Shown: positions 55,616 through 64,000 of the stretch, piece after piece
How the letters are laid out: each line of letters begins with the position of its first letter
Position numbering within the stretch: position 1 is the first letter of the stretch
Source of the DNA: Gymnothorax reevesii
Taxonomy: Eukaryota; Chordata; Actinopteri; Anguilliformes; Muraenidae
Direction: 5' to 3'
Length of the DNA: 64,000 nucleotides
NCBI GenBank assembly: GCA_029721435.1
Contig: CM056576.1
Span: forward strand, 110,836,666-110,900,665
The notes under the pieces: generated by a model
Database searches by the model: none
The model's input: only the letters and a program-made list of their open reading frames with translations
What the model was told of the DNA's origin: nothing
Translations under genes and position numbers: made by a program

Positions 55616-56515
55616 TTTTTTTCGAGACTCAATGTCATTAAAATGACCTGATAAGGACAAGTCTGAAGATTTCCCAGACATCTCAGGACTGGAAGGTTCC
55701 TGATGAAAACACTGCCCAGTGAGGGTGTCAGCCAGGTTGAAGTCTAGGTCAGCATCACCTTGAATAGCCTTTTTGGCCATAGAACAAGTAACTGCACATG
55801 AAGGATAGAGGTCTGGGATTTCCTCCTATAGAGTCAGATTCTTGATCAAAGGAGTGTCAGTTACAACAGCGTAGAGCACAACTTTATTCCCAGCAAGATC
55901 ATTACCAAGAAGCAAATGAACACCTTTGAAAGGAAGAGAAGACCTAACACCAACAGTAACAGGCCCAGAGACCAAGTCTGATTTGAGATGAACATTATGG
56001 AGAGGTATATTTGTAAAACCACATTCTACTTCTTGAATAAGGACATTACCCTGAGCAGATGATTTGTCCGAAAAAGGCAGAATATCTACAAGAATAAGAG
56101 ATTGGGAAGACCCGGTGTCCCTTAGAATTTGAACAGGAGCAGATGAGAAAAAAACATGTGAAAGTGAGACAAAACTACTGGTGATGAATGATTCAAAACC
56201 CTCCATAAGAGAATCAAACACAGAAGGTAGATGATCAGGCGAACTGACGTTTGATACAAGAGATTCTCTCCTAGTGAAAGCAGTTGGCTTGGTTTCTTCT
56301 TGTTCCTTGAGAGCATAACACTCAGAAATAAGGTAAACTTGCTTTTTGCAGTATTGGCAAGACACAGAAGGTGAAGAATCAGAGAATTCCTTCTCACTGG
56401 AAGGTTTCCTCTCAGAAGTGGCCTTGGAATCATTAGAAGTGCTATTAGAAGTCGTCTTGGGCTGAGACTTGCTTTGAAATTGAGAGAGTGTGGATTTTTG
56501 GACAAAAGAAGACTT
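55616..56515 (-). pseudogene. Gag zinc-knuckle remnant and aspartic protease
   Basis: Reading from 56515, a Ser/Lys-rich linker leads to CQYCKKQVYLISEC. This is a zinc knuckle in which the usual Gly-His is replaced (Val-Tyr), so it probably no longer binds zinc. The frame continues to VQILRDTGSSQSLILV, with the DTGS active-site motif of retroviral-type proteases, and LLGNDLAG, the conserved hydrophobic-G-D segment near the protease C-terminus. A stop at 55826 is followed by a further in-frame piece (55780-55612) ending ESRKKLIQEQ, where the hAT MITE interrupts. Confidence 0.75.
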
Positions 56516-56523
56516 GAGTCAAT

Positions 56524-57582
56524 GAATATGTTAGGGACTGGGCCAAAAACCAGGAAATCACAGGTAGAGTGGAAAATTAAGGGTTTTATTTGCCCACAAG
56601 AATTCAAAACAGGGGTTACAAAAGCAGAATGAAGGAATATTTACAATAAATTAATGAAGGGCACAGAAAATAAATGAGGCCAACGGCCGACAACTAAACA
56701 CAGTGCTGAGAAAAACAAAAAGAAAACTTCACCATTGAGGACTGGGGCAACATATAGTGGCTAGCCAAACCAAAATACACATGAGGGGGTGGCGAGTAAT
56801 CAACAAAACAATCAACTTCTTAACTCTAACTTCCTGTTCCCATCCTAACTGCCCTGCTTGACCATATAATTAGGCTGACTTTTTCCGCTTCCTTTCTGGA
56901 AACATTTTTTTTAATTAAAGAAAACAGATATTTAAAAAATTAAATCAAACACCTCCCCTTTAATGCAGAGGAGAATAGTTGCTCCCAATTTGCCTGCTGA
57001 TGGCCACCAGCTGTCCCAGGTTATTTAAGTGGAGTGGAATAGTTGCTTCGCTCTTTGGCAGCACTGGATGGCGGCAGTTAACTCAATAAAAGGACAAGGT
57101 GTCATGAAACAGGCACTGTTATGTACGTTTAACAATAAAGGATCTATGTGCATCTTATAGTTTTTGAATTTTTTTCAAGACAATATCATATTTGTGTCTT
57201 CCCCAAAATTCCCGCCCTGGATTCAAAACCCGAGTAACACTTCGCCGATACGCGTGTGACGAAATAAAGCTTCATTTGGGGAGTCGCGTGGTTTTTTGCA
57301 TGGTGAAGCGAGGCATCGAAACATATTGCCGAGATACTTCTGCCTTGAGAGATCGATACCGTCTCGAGCCCTCTGTTTCGAGCGTAACATCCCTAGTGAA
57401 TACAATGTTAACTAAAATGTGTGCACTCCATCTTTAGGTAACACTGTATTTAACTAAAATTGTATAAAAAATAAAATATTGTGAAAACCAAACCTGTGTT
57501 ATTTAATGTGTAAAAATACCAAATATGGAAAACATAGGACATGCAGTTTAATGAGGTGGAAGGCAACTTACAGGTTGGTTAG
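56524..57582 (-). mobile_element. Compound insertion interrupting gag
   Basis: About 1.06 kb without retroelement coding, flanked by GTCAAT at 56518-56523 and 57583-57588. Its left part begins TGTTAGGGAC and has tttatt close by and a ttatttaag motif near 57020. This resembles the solo LTR at 7259-8161 in layout. At 57375-57397 gtttcgagcgtaacatcccta looks like a hAT terminus, so more than one insertion may be present. Confidence 0.45.
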
Positions 57583-58519
57583 GTCAATAGGTCTTGAGGT
57601 GCAGCCACCACAGAATAACTATTAGCGAGGTTAGAGACATCTTGCAAAGTATTGGCTTGTTTTGCCTCAAGGAAAGTCTTGATATCAGGCTGGATACACC
57701 TTTTGAATTCCTCAACCAGAATGAGTTGCCTCATTCTGTCAAAATCTTTCTCAACTTTCATAGAATTACACCACTGATCAAACAACTGTTCCTTAAACCT
57801 GCCAAATTCAACATGAGTTTGACTGGCTTGCTTGCAAGAATTCCTACATTTTTGCCAGTAAACCTCGGGAATCAATTCATAACCCTTCAGAATGGCAGAT
57901 TTGACAAAATCATAATCAGAACACTGTTTGACAGATAACTGGTTAGAGATTTTCCTAGCTTTACCAGTAAGAACACTTTGTAACATCATTATCCAATGCT
58001 CTTTTGGCTATTTCCAATTTTCTCAAAATGGGTAAAGTATTGGTCAACATCATTTTCTAGGAAGGGAGGAACAAGTCTAATGTGTTTTACCACATCAACG
58101 ATTTTGTCACAGTACCTGCTTCTCTTTTCTTCATTTCCAGTTCATACTGCAAGTGCATCCTTTTTTCTTCCAGTTCTCTTTCCAACCTTGTTTCTTCCAG
58201 TTCTCTCTCTTTCTCCAACCTTCTTTCTTCTAGTTTGTCCTCCAACCTTCTTTCCTCTAGTTCTAGTTGTTTTTGGCATAGCTGGATCTCAAGTCTTTGC
58301 AGCTCTGTTGCAGGCACTTCCACATCTTTAATCAATTCTGCTGCTTCTTCCCCAAAGATATCTATATTTGCACCCAAATGTTGAATTTTTCTTATTTCTT
58401 CATTGATAATTTCATATCAGATAATCCAAGGGTTGTTATTTGCAGCAAGTCCTTCTTCTTTGCCAGCAACTTGATTCCTTGACTGAAGTTTTAAGAAAAC
58501 TTTCAACATCAAAAGTCAT
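57579..58519 (-). pseudogene. Gmr1-like gag: coiled coil and SCAN-like capsid
   Basis: Gag opens at 58519 with MTFDVESFLKTSVKE. A frameshift follows, then KKDLLQITTLGLSD and GANIDIFGEEAAEL. Next is a long charged coiled coil of repeated LEERRLE/ELEE units (about 58320-58120). From 57989 the capsid part reads SVLTGKARKISNQL, DYDFVKSAILKGYEL, VEFGRFKEQLFDQW and ILVEEFKRCIQPDI. The spacing of these helices corresponds to SCAN-like gag of fish Gypsy elements. The frame ends at the insertion point near 57583. Confidence 0.8.
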
Positions 58520-58551
58520 GATTGCTGGTTATTTCCAATAGAAAAAAATGT

Positions 58552-58803
58552 AAAACTAGAGCACTCGGCAACCGAGCACATGTATCCCCGAAGGCCCCCC
58601 AGTTAGGCCCAGATGGTCCCAGCGTACCCAAAATCAATAGGTGCTGTGAACTTACCATAATATATGTCCCTGCAAAATTTGAAAAGAATCGGTGCACTTA
58701 TGTGGGCTGTAGAGCGTTCACAAGAAAATCTCTGCGGACGTGGCGAACGCGTGACGAGGCCAAATCCATAGTATCCTCGAACTTCATTCGGGGGATACAA
58801 TAA
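58552..58803 (+). repeat. Dispersed repeat inserted in the retroelement leader
   Basis: It starts aaaactagagcactcggcaa and ends gggggatacaataat, resembling at its start the repeat at 18108. It lies between the 5' LTR and the gag start codon. Confidence 0.45.
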
Positions 58804-58852
58804 TAGTTCAGCTTTAATCTTGGGTGAATCCAATGGTTGATCCAATGAATGG

Positions 58853-58872
58853 TTTATCTCGGTGGAGATAAA
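58853..58872 (-). promoter_or_regulatory. Perfect hairpin at the expected primer-binding site
   Basis: tttatctc (58853-58860) and gagataaa (58865-58872) are perfect complements around ggtg. It lies two bases inside the 5' LTR, where a TGG-starting tRNA primer site would normally be. No such TGG motif directly follows the LTR. Self-priming is a possibility, not shown. Confidence 0.5.
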
Positions 58873-58874
58873 TT

Positions 58875-59312
58875 TGTTATGGCTTGAAAACCAGCAATGA
58901 CAACTTCAACAAATTTATCCTTCACTGATTAGGTCCAAAAATTTCTTCAAATAATCCACTGTGCAATCTTATAATAACACTCTAATGAAACTATGTAACT
59001 CTCCACAACTTAACAAAATCACAACATTTATATAGACTAGGAACATTCTGAAAACATCTACAGGAGTCCTGGGTGATCCGGCCCCCTCTAGGCAAGCAGA
59101 AGCCAGAAACTTCTCGAAAGCACTAGTCTATTTCATCTCAAACAAGTAGTATTGCATCTGATCATGTTTTTCTCCAAACATACCACCAGAGGGTGCTAAA
59201 TGATGAACAAAATAAACAAATAGCTGACCAGTAAGGCGGCACAAATAGTATGCAACAAGTCTCAATTTACAAATGATATACAGTGCTTTACATAAAACAC
59301 TGATTCATAACA
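58875..59312 (-). mobile_element. 5' LTR of the Gmr1-like element
   Basis: The ends TGTTATG and CATAACA form a 7-bp inverted repeat. It is about 438 bp and matches the 3' LTR closely over its whole length with scattered substitutions and small indels. The LTRs therefore diverged well after insertion. Confidence 0.88.
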
Positions 59313-59503
59313 ATTTAAGCTTTACTTTTCCCCCTCAGTGGCAAGTAGTGTATAGATAGTGACACCTTTATGAGCACTCCCTTTTTGTTATCCCCTTTTA
59401 GTTTATATTTGTGTCATTTATTCACTTCATTTTTTTTTATAAATTTACGTCCCTGCGCTTGGGTCCCTCTTCATTCCACCACTCCCCCAGTGGCTTTTTA
59501 ACA
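59313..59503 (+). mobile_element. 3' part of the interrupted host LTR
   Basis: It starts atttaagc (TATA-like) and carries ctgcgcttgggtccctc, a U5-like text of fish LTRs, ending near ttttaaca. It pairs with 52689-52824 across the Gmr1-like insertion. Confidence 0.4.
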
Positions 59504-60170
59504 TTTTTGGGCATTGGGCATCGCAGGTGCAATCAACACAACTGCACAAATAAGGGCTAATTTTCCGGCCTCAAGGTAACTGTGTGTACCCTTTCTAAAA
59601 AGATCTTCGACTACACTGTACAGCTGTACTTGACTCGACTCGCTGGCTTGGAACATTGCATTTATTTGGGAGACGCTTTTATCCCCAGCAACGTGCAGCA
59701 AGTGCATAGAATCATGTCATTGAAACAGTAACACAGCAGATCAGACAAGGACCCATACGTACAGAGCATTAGTCATTTTATGTCATGAACAAGTAATGTG
59801 TGGAATACATCGTAGGCATATGTCAGCTCAATTCGTACATTAAAAAAGAGAGACAATTACACTGGCAGAAAATTGCAAATAAAAACAAATTCTTCTGAGC
59901 AGTTTTTTTTTTTTTACACCTTAGGGGACTCTAGGTCAGAGACTATGTAAAGAGAGGAGTCTTTAGATCAGGGGTCACCAACTCTGCTCCTGGAGAGTTA
60001 CCATCCTGTAGATTCTATTTCATATGTGATCCACCTTCTAACGGGCTTCACTATTGGTTTACCCCGTGCCTGAGAAAGAAAATTGAACTCACCTAGAGGA
60101 GCATACTCACCTCCTATACAGCCTCAGAGCTGCCAATGCTCGTCTCCCTTTTTCACTCAACCTGATAAAA
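59504..60170. repeat. Short common fish repeats
   Basis: cattgcatttatttgggaga followed by cgcttttatcc (near 59655) and caggggtcaccaactctgct followed by cctggagag (near 59968) are recognisable motifs of very abundant fish short repeats. The second has a CAGGGG start like hAT MITEs. No gene was seen. Confidence 0.5.
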
Positions 60171-60179
60171 GTTTGGACT

Positions 60180-60900
60180 CTCGGGGATTTTAGTCACTAT
60201 ACAGTGTCGCGAGAAATATAGAAAAAGTTTCTCTTAAACATGCCTCCCCCATGGTGCCCTCGGACCAACACGATGACCGTTCATCTGTCTGAGCTGGCGG
60301 CACTAGGTGAAGGCTGCTTGCTGTGCCACCTGTACAAGCGCTCCCCCCGGGAGGAGCGTGAGCGGCATCTGCAGTTTGTGCGCCCTCCAGGCAGACTCGG
60401 GGCCAGCCTGAGAGCCAGCGGCGGCGGTCTGTCTGGAACCTTGACAGCGGCCTTCTTCCGGGACGAAGAGCTCCCTCCCACGCTCGAATGATGACTTTAC
60501 CATCGACCTGCCAGCCCAAACAAAGTGATGACCGTGGCCCCGGGTAGTGCGTCCGAAGATGTTGTCCATCTTTGGAAGGGCCCAGCCTGATTGGACGAAC
60601 CCGATGGCAGCCAAATCCCTGGCGATGTCCTATGGGACCTACTCCAGTGTCCATAAGACGGTCGACCGTCTGGAGTCCTCCCGCAAGCAGTTTCAGTCCC
60701 GCCTTCGCTCAGCAGCCACAGGTCTTCAGAGGACCAGCCCTCTGCAGGCTCCTGCCCCATCTACCACCATCGCAGCGTTGCCAGAGCCGCACCAGGGGTG
60801 CAGCTTCTGGTTGCTCTGTTTATGAAAAGTTTACAAATAAAAGGCGGCATTTGTGTATGGCTTCAGGATCATTACGATTCTCATGCTACATACACTGACT
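60180..60900 (+). other. GC-rich segment with unassigned frames
   Basis: The segment stands out from the AT-rich surroundings. A plus frame from 60240 to 60491 contains LGEGCLLCHLYKRSPREERE, and another from 60567 contains MAAKSLAMSYGTYSSVHKTV. Long frames also exist on the minus strand, a common effect of high GC. No domain is recognised. It may be the coding end of a mobile element whose 3' repeats follow at 60902, but this is inference. Confidence 0.35.
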
Positions 60901-60901
60901 G

Positions 60902-61260
60902 TTTCAGATGTTAGCATTCATGGTCATTTGGGACACTCTACCGGGGAGGTGCAGAGTGGCTCTCCCTTCCATTGATGGGGTTAATAAGAGGGACACGGTG
61001 CATGAGGCTCATGTTTTCTCAGCATTTCCACTCAACACAGATCTGCATATCGGCGCTTCACCAGCCATAGCCTGTTTATGAAACCCTGGCTAGCTAATTG
61101 CTGGCGAAGTTCGCGTTGTTCTACCTGTGGGGGTAGTACACTGTCAAACAAAGTGGCTAATCTGAAGGTGATACCCTCCCGTCATACTGATGCAAGTGAG
61201 TTCATGCCAAATCCTTCAATTTGGCTTGCGTTTCGTCCTGATGCAGCACCAGTGAGGACA
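60902..61260 (+). repeat. Direct repeat copy 1
   Basis: About 360 bp from cagatgttagcattcatgg to gcaccagtgagga, matching 61417-61779 at about 515 bp offset with many substitutions. A frame shared by both reads DGVNKRD then FSAFPL and TDLHIGAS. Confidence 0.8.
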
Positions 61261-61416
61261 CTTTCACAAACTGATGCAGATTGCAAGCAACTTCCTAACA
61301 CTGTTCGCTGGGCTGGCTCCAGCGGCGTGGTTAGTTCACGTCAGCATGCTCCATCTTCCGGGAAATATGGCCTGTGGGTCATTATGTTCTCATTGTGCTA
61401 GACGCTCTGACACAGT

Positions 61417-61779
61417 GTTCAGATGGTAGCATTGATGAACATTGGGACACCCTACCGGGGGAAGCAGAGTGGCTCTCCCTCCCGTTGACGGGGTGAATAA
61501 GAGAGACATGGTGCGTGAGGCTCGTGTTTTCTCAGCATTTCCACTCATCACAGACCTGCATATCGGTGCTTCACTAGCTATAGCCTGTTTATGAAACACT
61601 GGCTAGCTAAGCGTCAGCGAAGTTTGCATTGTTCTACCCGGGGAGGTAGTACACAATCAAACAATGTGGCTAATCTAAATCTGAAGGTGACACCCTCCAA
61701 TCAAACACTGGCAGGTGGGCTCACGCCAAATCCTTCGATTTGATTCACTCGTTCCATCCTGATGCAGCGCTAATGAGGA
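61417..61779 (+). repeat. Direct repeat copy 2
   Basis: Second copy of the 60902-61260 repeat, separated from it by about 155 bp of unrelated sequence. Similarity stops abruptly at both ends, at about 61417 and 61779. Confidence 0.8.
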
Positions 61780-61784
61780 AACCT

Positions 61785-63865
61785 ATAAACATGCGGCTCC
61801 AGTCAAGGAGTTCTAACGTGCATAGATAATGAGAGAAAGGATAGCGTGATCAGATGTGGAGTTTCCACAGAAATGCAGCAAAGGAGATTAGGGAGAGACA
61901 AGGGGCGGAGACTAGAACAGGGCAAGTGCTGACAGCTTGTTAAACAATTAGTAAGTGAAACTATACAATCCCTTAGTGCTTGTTAGTAAGTTAGTATTAT
62001 ATACAATGTTAGTTAGTGTTAGTAACTTCTAGCAAAAAACAACGAACTGTTAGTATGGTTAGTAAGATAGAAAAGTAAGGTGAAGTAAGCAAACGAGATT
62101 GGAAGGAAGACTGAAATCCAGAATCCAATAAATCACCCGAAGAGTGACACGCAGGACTGGGGCTGTGAGTAGTGACATGACAAGCGACCAGACAGGGGGA
62201 GACAAAGTGCAATGCATAATGGAAAGGATAAAATGGACCGGAGTAAGACTATGGCAAAATGTAAATTATGGAAAAGTAAAAACTAAGACAATAGATAAAC
62301 AAATCAATGATACCAAAACACAATACACATATCCAAGAATAGTCAGACAAAGCAAAGTTCCAAAATCAAATAAGACATATTATCAAAAGCAGAGAATAAT
62401 GGCAAGGCAGATCAGAATCATAACACTTAAGAAGAAATGCGAGGATAGCATTCAACATTCTATTAATGTCGATTCCACTGATCTGAAATGTATGTACCCA
62501 CATTCAAGGTTTTGTAGTCACTTTTGTCCAGGATAAGGAGTTTTCACAGTTAGAAGAAATTGCATGACTGCTTTCCAGGATATCAGTGTGTATAGAAAGG
62601 AGGACAGCCAACAGTCAGCTGACCATGGTAACTTGGCCAAACTATCGTAAAAGTTAGCATTGGCTATCTCATGTTGGAGAGACAGCCCTGGTAGGTGTTC
62701 AGTGGTCAAACCCACTGCCCATATTTGCAGATTTTTTTTTCCCTTGCAGTTCTCCAGTGAAAACACTTCAGACCGCTGGTCAAAAAAAATCAACACACAG
62801 GACGTCCGGCACCAAGCAACTACAGCGACCACAATTTTTTTAATTCATTCGACCCGACCCAGACTTGAATCAACGGCAGCTTGCAAAACCACGCTGCGGT
62901 CAGTTGACAAAGTGCAGACATTCCTCTGTGTAGTTGCTAATGAAAAGATCCAGCGAGAGTTGGATAGAGCAATTTGGAATGCCTATATGATGCTCAGCTA
63001 AGAGCCCCACCTTCAGTCAGAAGGTGTCTGCATGGAGTAAATACTACTCCCAGAAACAAGCCAGCAGAATCAAGTAGAGCCAATACTATGCTGTGTGGGA
63101 AAATGGCACTTTCCACCTACGGGAAAAATTCTGTGCACATTTCAACACAGTTGAGTACTTGATTCACTAAAATCCCTTTCCATGCAAGTGCGTCAGCATG
63201 CATATTTGCGCACTGACTGAATCATCCAAGCAATGGAGTCCTCCTGTACATATTGTACAAACGACAAAGGAAGTGTTGTTTCATGCTCCATGTGACCATT
63301 AAAAAAAAAGGAACATTGCTCCTGGCTTCACTAGGTTTCCCTCCTCTAAGTCATCTGCCTGTGTCATTAGACATATTTAAGAATTTTATGCAGACTGAAT
63401 TAAGTGCCTATGCACCAAGAATTTGTTCAGAATGGTGGAAAACACCCCAAAATTTCTCATTGTGATGTCGCATTCTCTACTCAGTGACAAGCTTTCTGCA
63501 TGTTGACACGAAACGTTGATACAGAAAATACTTTTTTTTTGGCCAGCTTAAACCTGAGACCCATATATCAACAAGTTTTGGCTAATATGAAAACTGGACC
63601 TTGTACCCAATAAGGTACTATGATGTACTTTACTTTCTGACAGCAAGTGATATTCTCTTGATCAGTTAGCTTGTTGTAAATATGGGTTCTGATGAAGAGT
63701 CCTTTTCCCCTCAGGTGTATAGTGTAGGCTAGAGTTTTGTTTTCCGAAAAAAAATCTGTGTCCTCATAATACGCAATACGATTGCTGAACTTACTGTAAA
63801 TTCTCTACTACTTACCCAAATATATACTACTTCACATCACAGCATGTTTAGTGCCATAGAGGAAA
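61785..63865. other. Intergenic, nothing recognised
   Basis: At 61930-62070 the words gttagta/ttagttagt recur irregularly. Several open frames exist at 62.1-63.0 kb but none shows a domain, start context or splice structure. Confidence 0.45.
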
Positions 63866-63868
63866 ATT

Positions 63869-64000
63869 TCAATAATTTATTTTTAAAAATCCTGGAATAT
63901 GTCTGCCTCCCATAGAGATGAAGAGCTCAAGCCCCTCTTCGTTCTCAAATAGCAGATCATAGAGCGAAAGAAAGATGTTTTTATTGCAAAGGAGGTCTTT
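63869..64000 (-). other. Open frame running off the window edge
   Basis: A minus-strand frame is open from the edge to a stop at 63869 (43 codons visible). It includes LSLYDLLFENEEGLELF, faintly like the RGS-domain pattern around the exon 3/4 junction of RGS genes but without the conserved Trp or SEENIEFW. It could be a terminal exon or chance. Confidence 0.15.

Larger units (their letters stand above)
52825..59312 (-). mobile_element. Gmr1-like Ty3/Gypsy retrotransposon, RT missing
   Basis: Two LTRs (58875-59312 as 5', 52825-53285 as 3' on the minus strand) bound an internal region. In order it encodes gag with a coiled-coil N-terminus and SCAN-like capsid, a decayed zinc knuckle, aspartic protease, the HHCC and core domains of integrase, then RNase H. 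Integrase upstream of RNase H is the reverse of ordinary Ty3/Gypsy pol. It is the published arrangement of Gmr1-like elements, whose gag capsid is also the proposed source of the SCAN domain. The RT that should lie between integrase and RNase H is absent. Frameshifts occur in gag and integrase. Later insertions are at 55075-55603, 56524-57582 and 58552-58803. Confidence 0.85.

Noticed and set aside
58087..58377. Host coiled-coil protein gene
   Set aside because: Position and order place it as the N-terminal part of retrotransposon gag, between the 5' LTR and the capsid region.
60190..60654. 154-codon minus-strand open frame in GC-rich DNA
   Set aside because: High GC reduces stops in all frames. 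Overlapping frames on both strands are equally long and none shows a domain.
62144..62536. 130-codon plus-strand open frame
   Set aside because: No recognisable motif, low-complexity Lys/Thr/Gln-rich composition, and no splice or promoter context.

Overview
This is a eukaryotic window, almost certainly from a ray-finned fish and probably a teleost. It is AT-rich, has vertebrate-style introns, and is crowded with fish-type repeats: Tc1/mariner relatives, hAT MITEs, Ty3/Gypsy elements and solo LTRs, an L2/Rex-like LINE, and a tRNA-derived SINE. I can support one intact host gene, rgs18 (regulator of G-protein signalling 18), on the minus strand. It has five coding exons between 48376 and 34379, all with GT-AG junctions and compatible phases. 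Together they give 236 codons, close to the mammalian protein (about 235).

Layout. 1-34 kb has no intact gene. It holds four LTRs (1025-1490, 7259-8161, 8657-9230, 29014-29525; three are solo LTRs with target-site duplications), a Gypsy gag/RT relic (9.4-10.1 kb), two dead Tc1 copies (4.2-5.2 and 16.3-17.3 kb, each split by a MITE), a LINE 3' end (23.6-24.1 kb), two adjoining Tc1/mariner-like elements (24.2-27.8 kb, the first carrying a full SINE), and a RecQ-like helicase fragment cut by a solo LTR (29.5-29.9 kb). 34-48.5 kb is rgs18. Its introns carry a 2.16-kb hAT-like foldback element with 65-bp tandem repeats in its arms, two modular repeat blocks, a SINE-like tract, and a Tc1 relic split by a solo LTR. 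48.9-50.75 kb, just upstream of rgs18, has a MITE and a full-length Tc1-type element.

52.8-59.3 kb is a nearly end-to-end Ty3/Gypsy retrotransposon of the Gmr1-like type on the minus strand. It has two LTRs, gag with a SCAN-like capsid, protease, then integrase BEFORE RNase H. In this copy the reverse transcriptase between integrase and RNase H is absent across an open reading-frame junction. It also carries a hAT MITE with a perfect 8-bp duplication, other insertions, and a short perfect hairpin where a tRNA primer-binding site is expected. 59.3-64 kb has short repeats, a GC-rich segment, and a pair of about 360-bp direct repeats in an A-spacer-A arrangement.

Apart from rgs18, the content is layered transposon insertion. 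The most unusual items are the RT-less Gmr1-like element, the foldback element inside rgs18 intron 4, and the unclassified 60-62 kb block. All family assignments were made by eye, without database searches.
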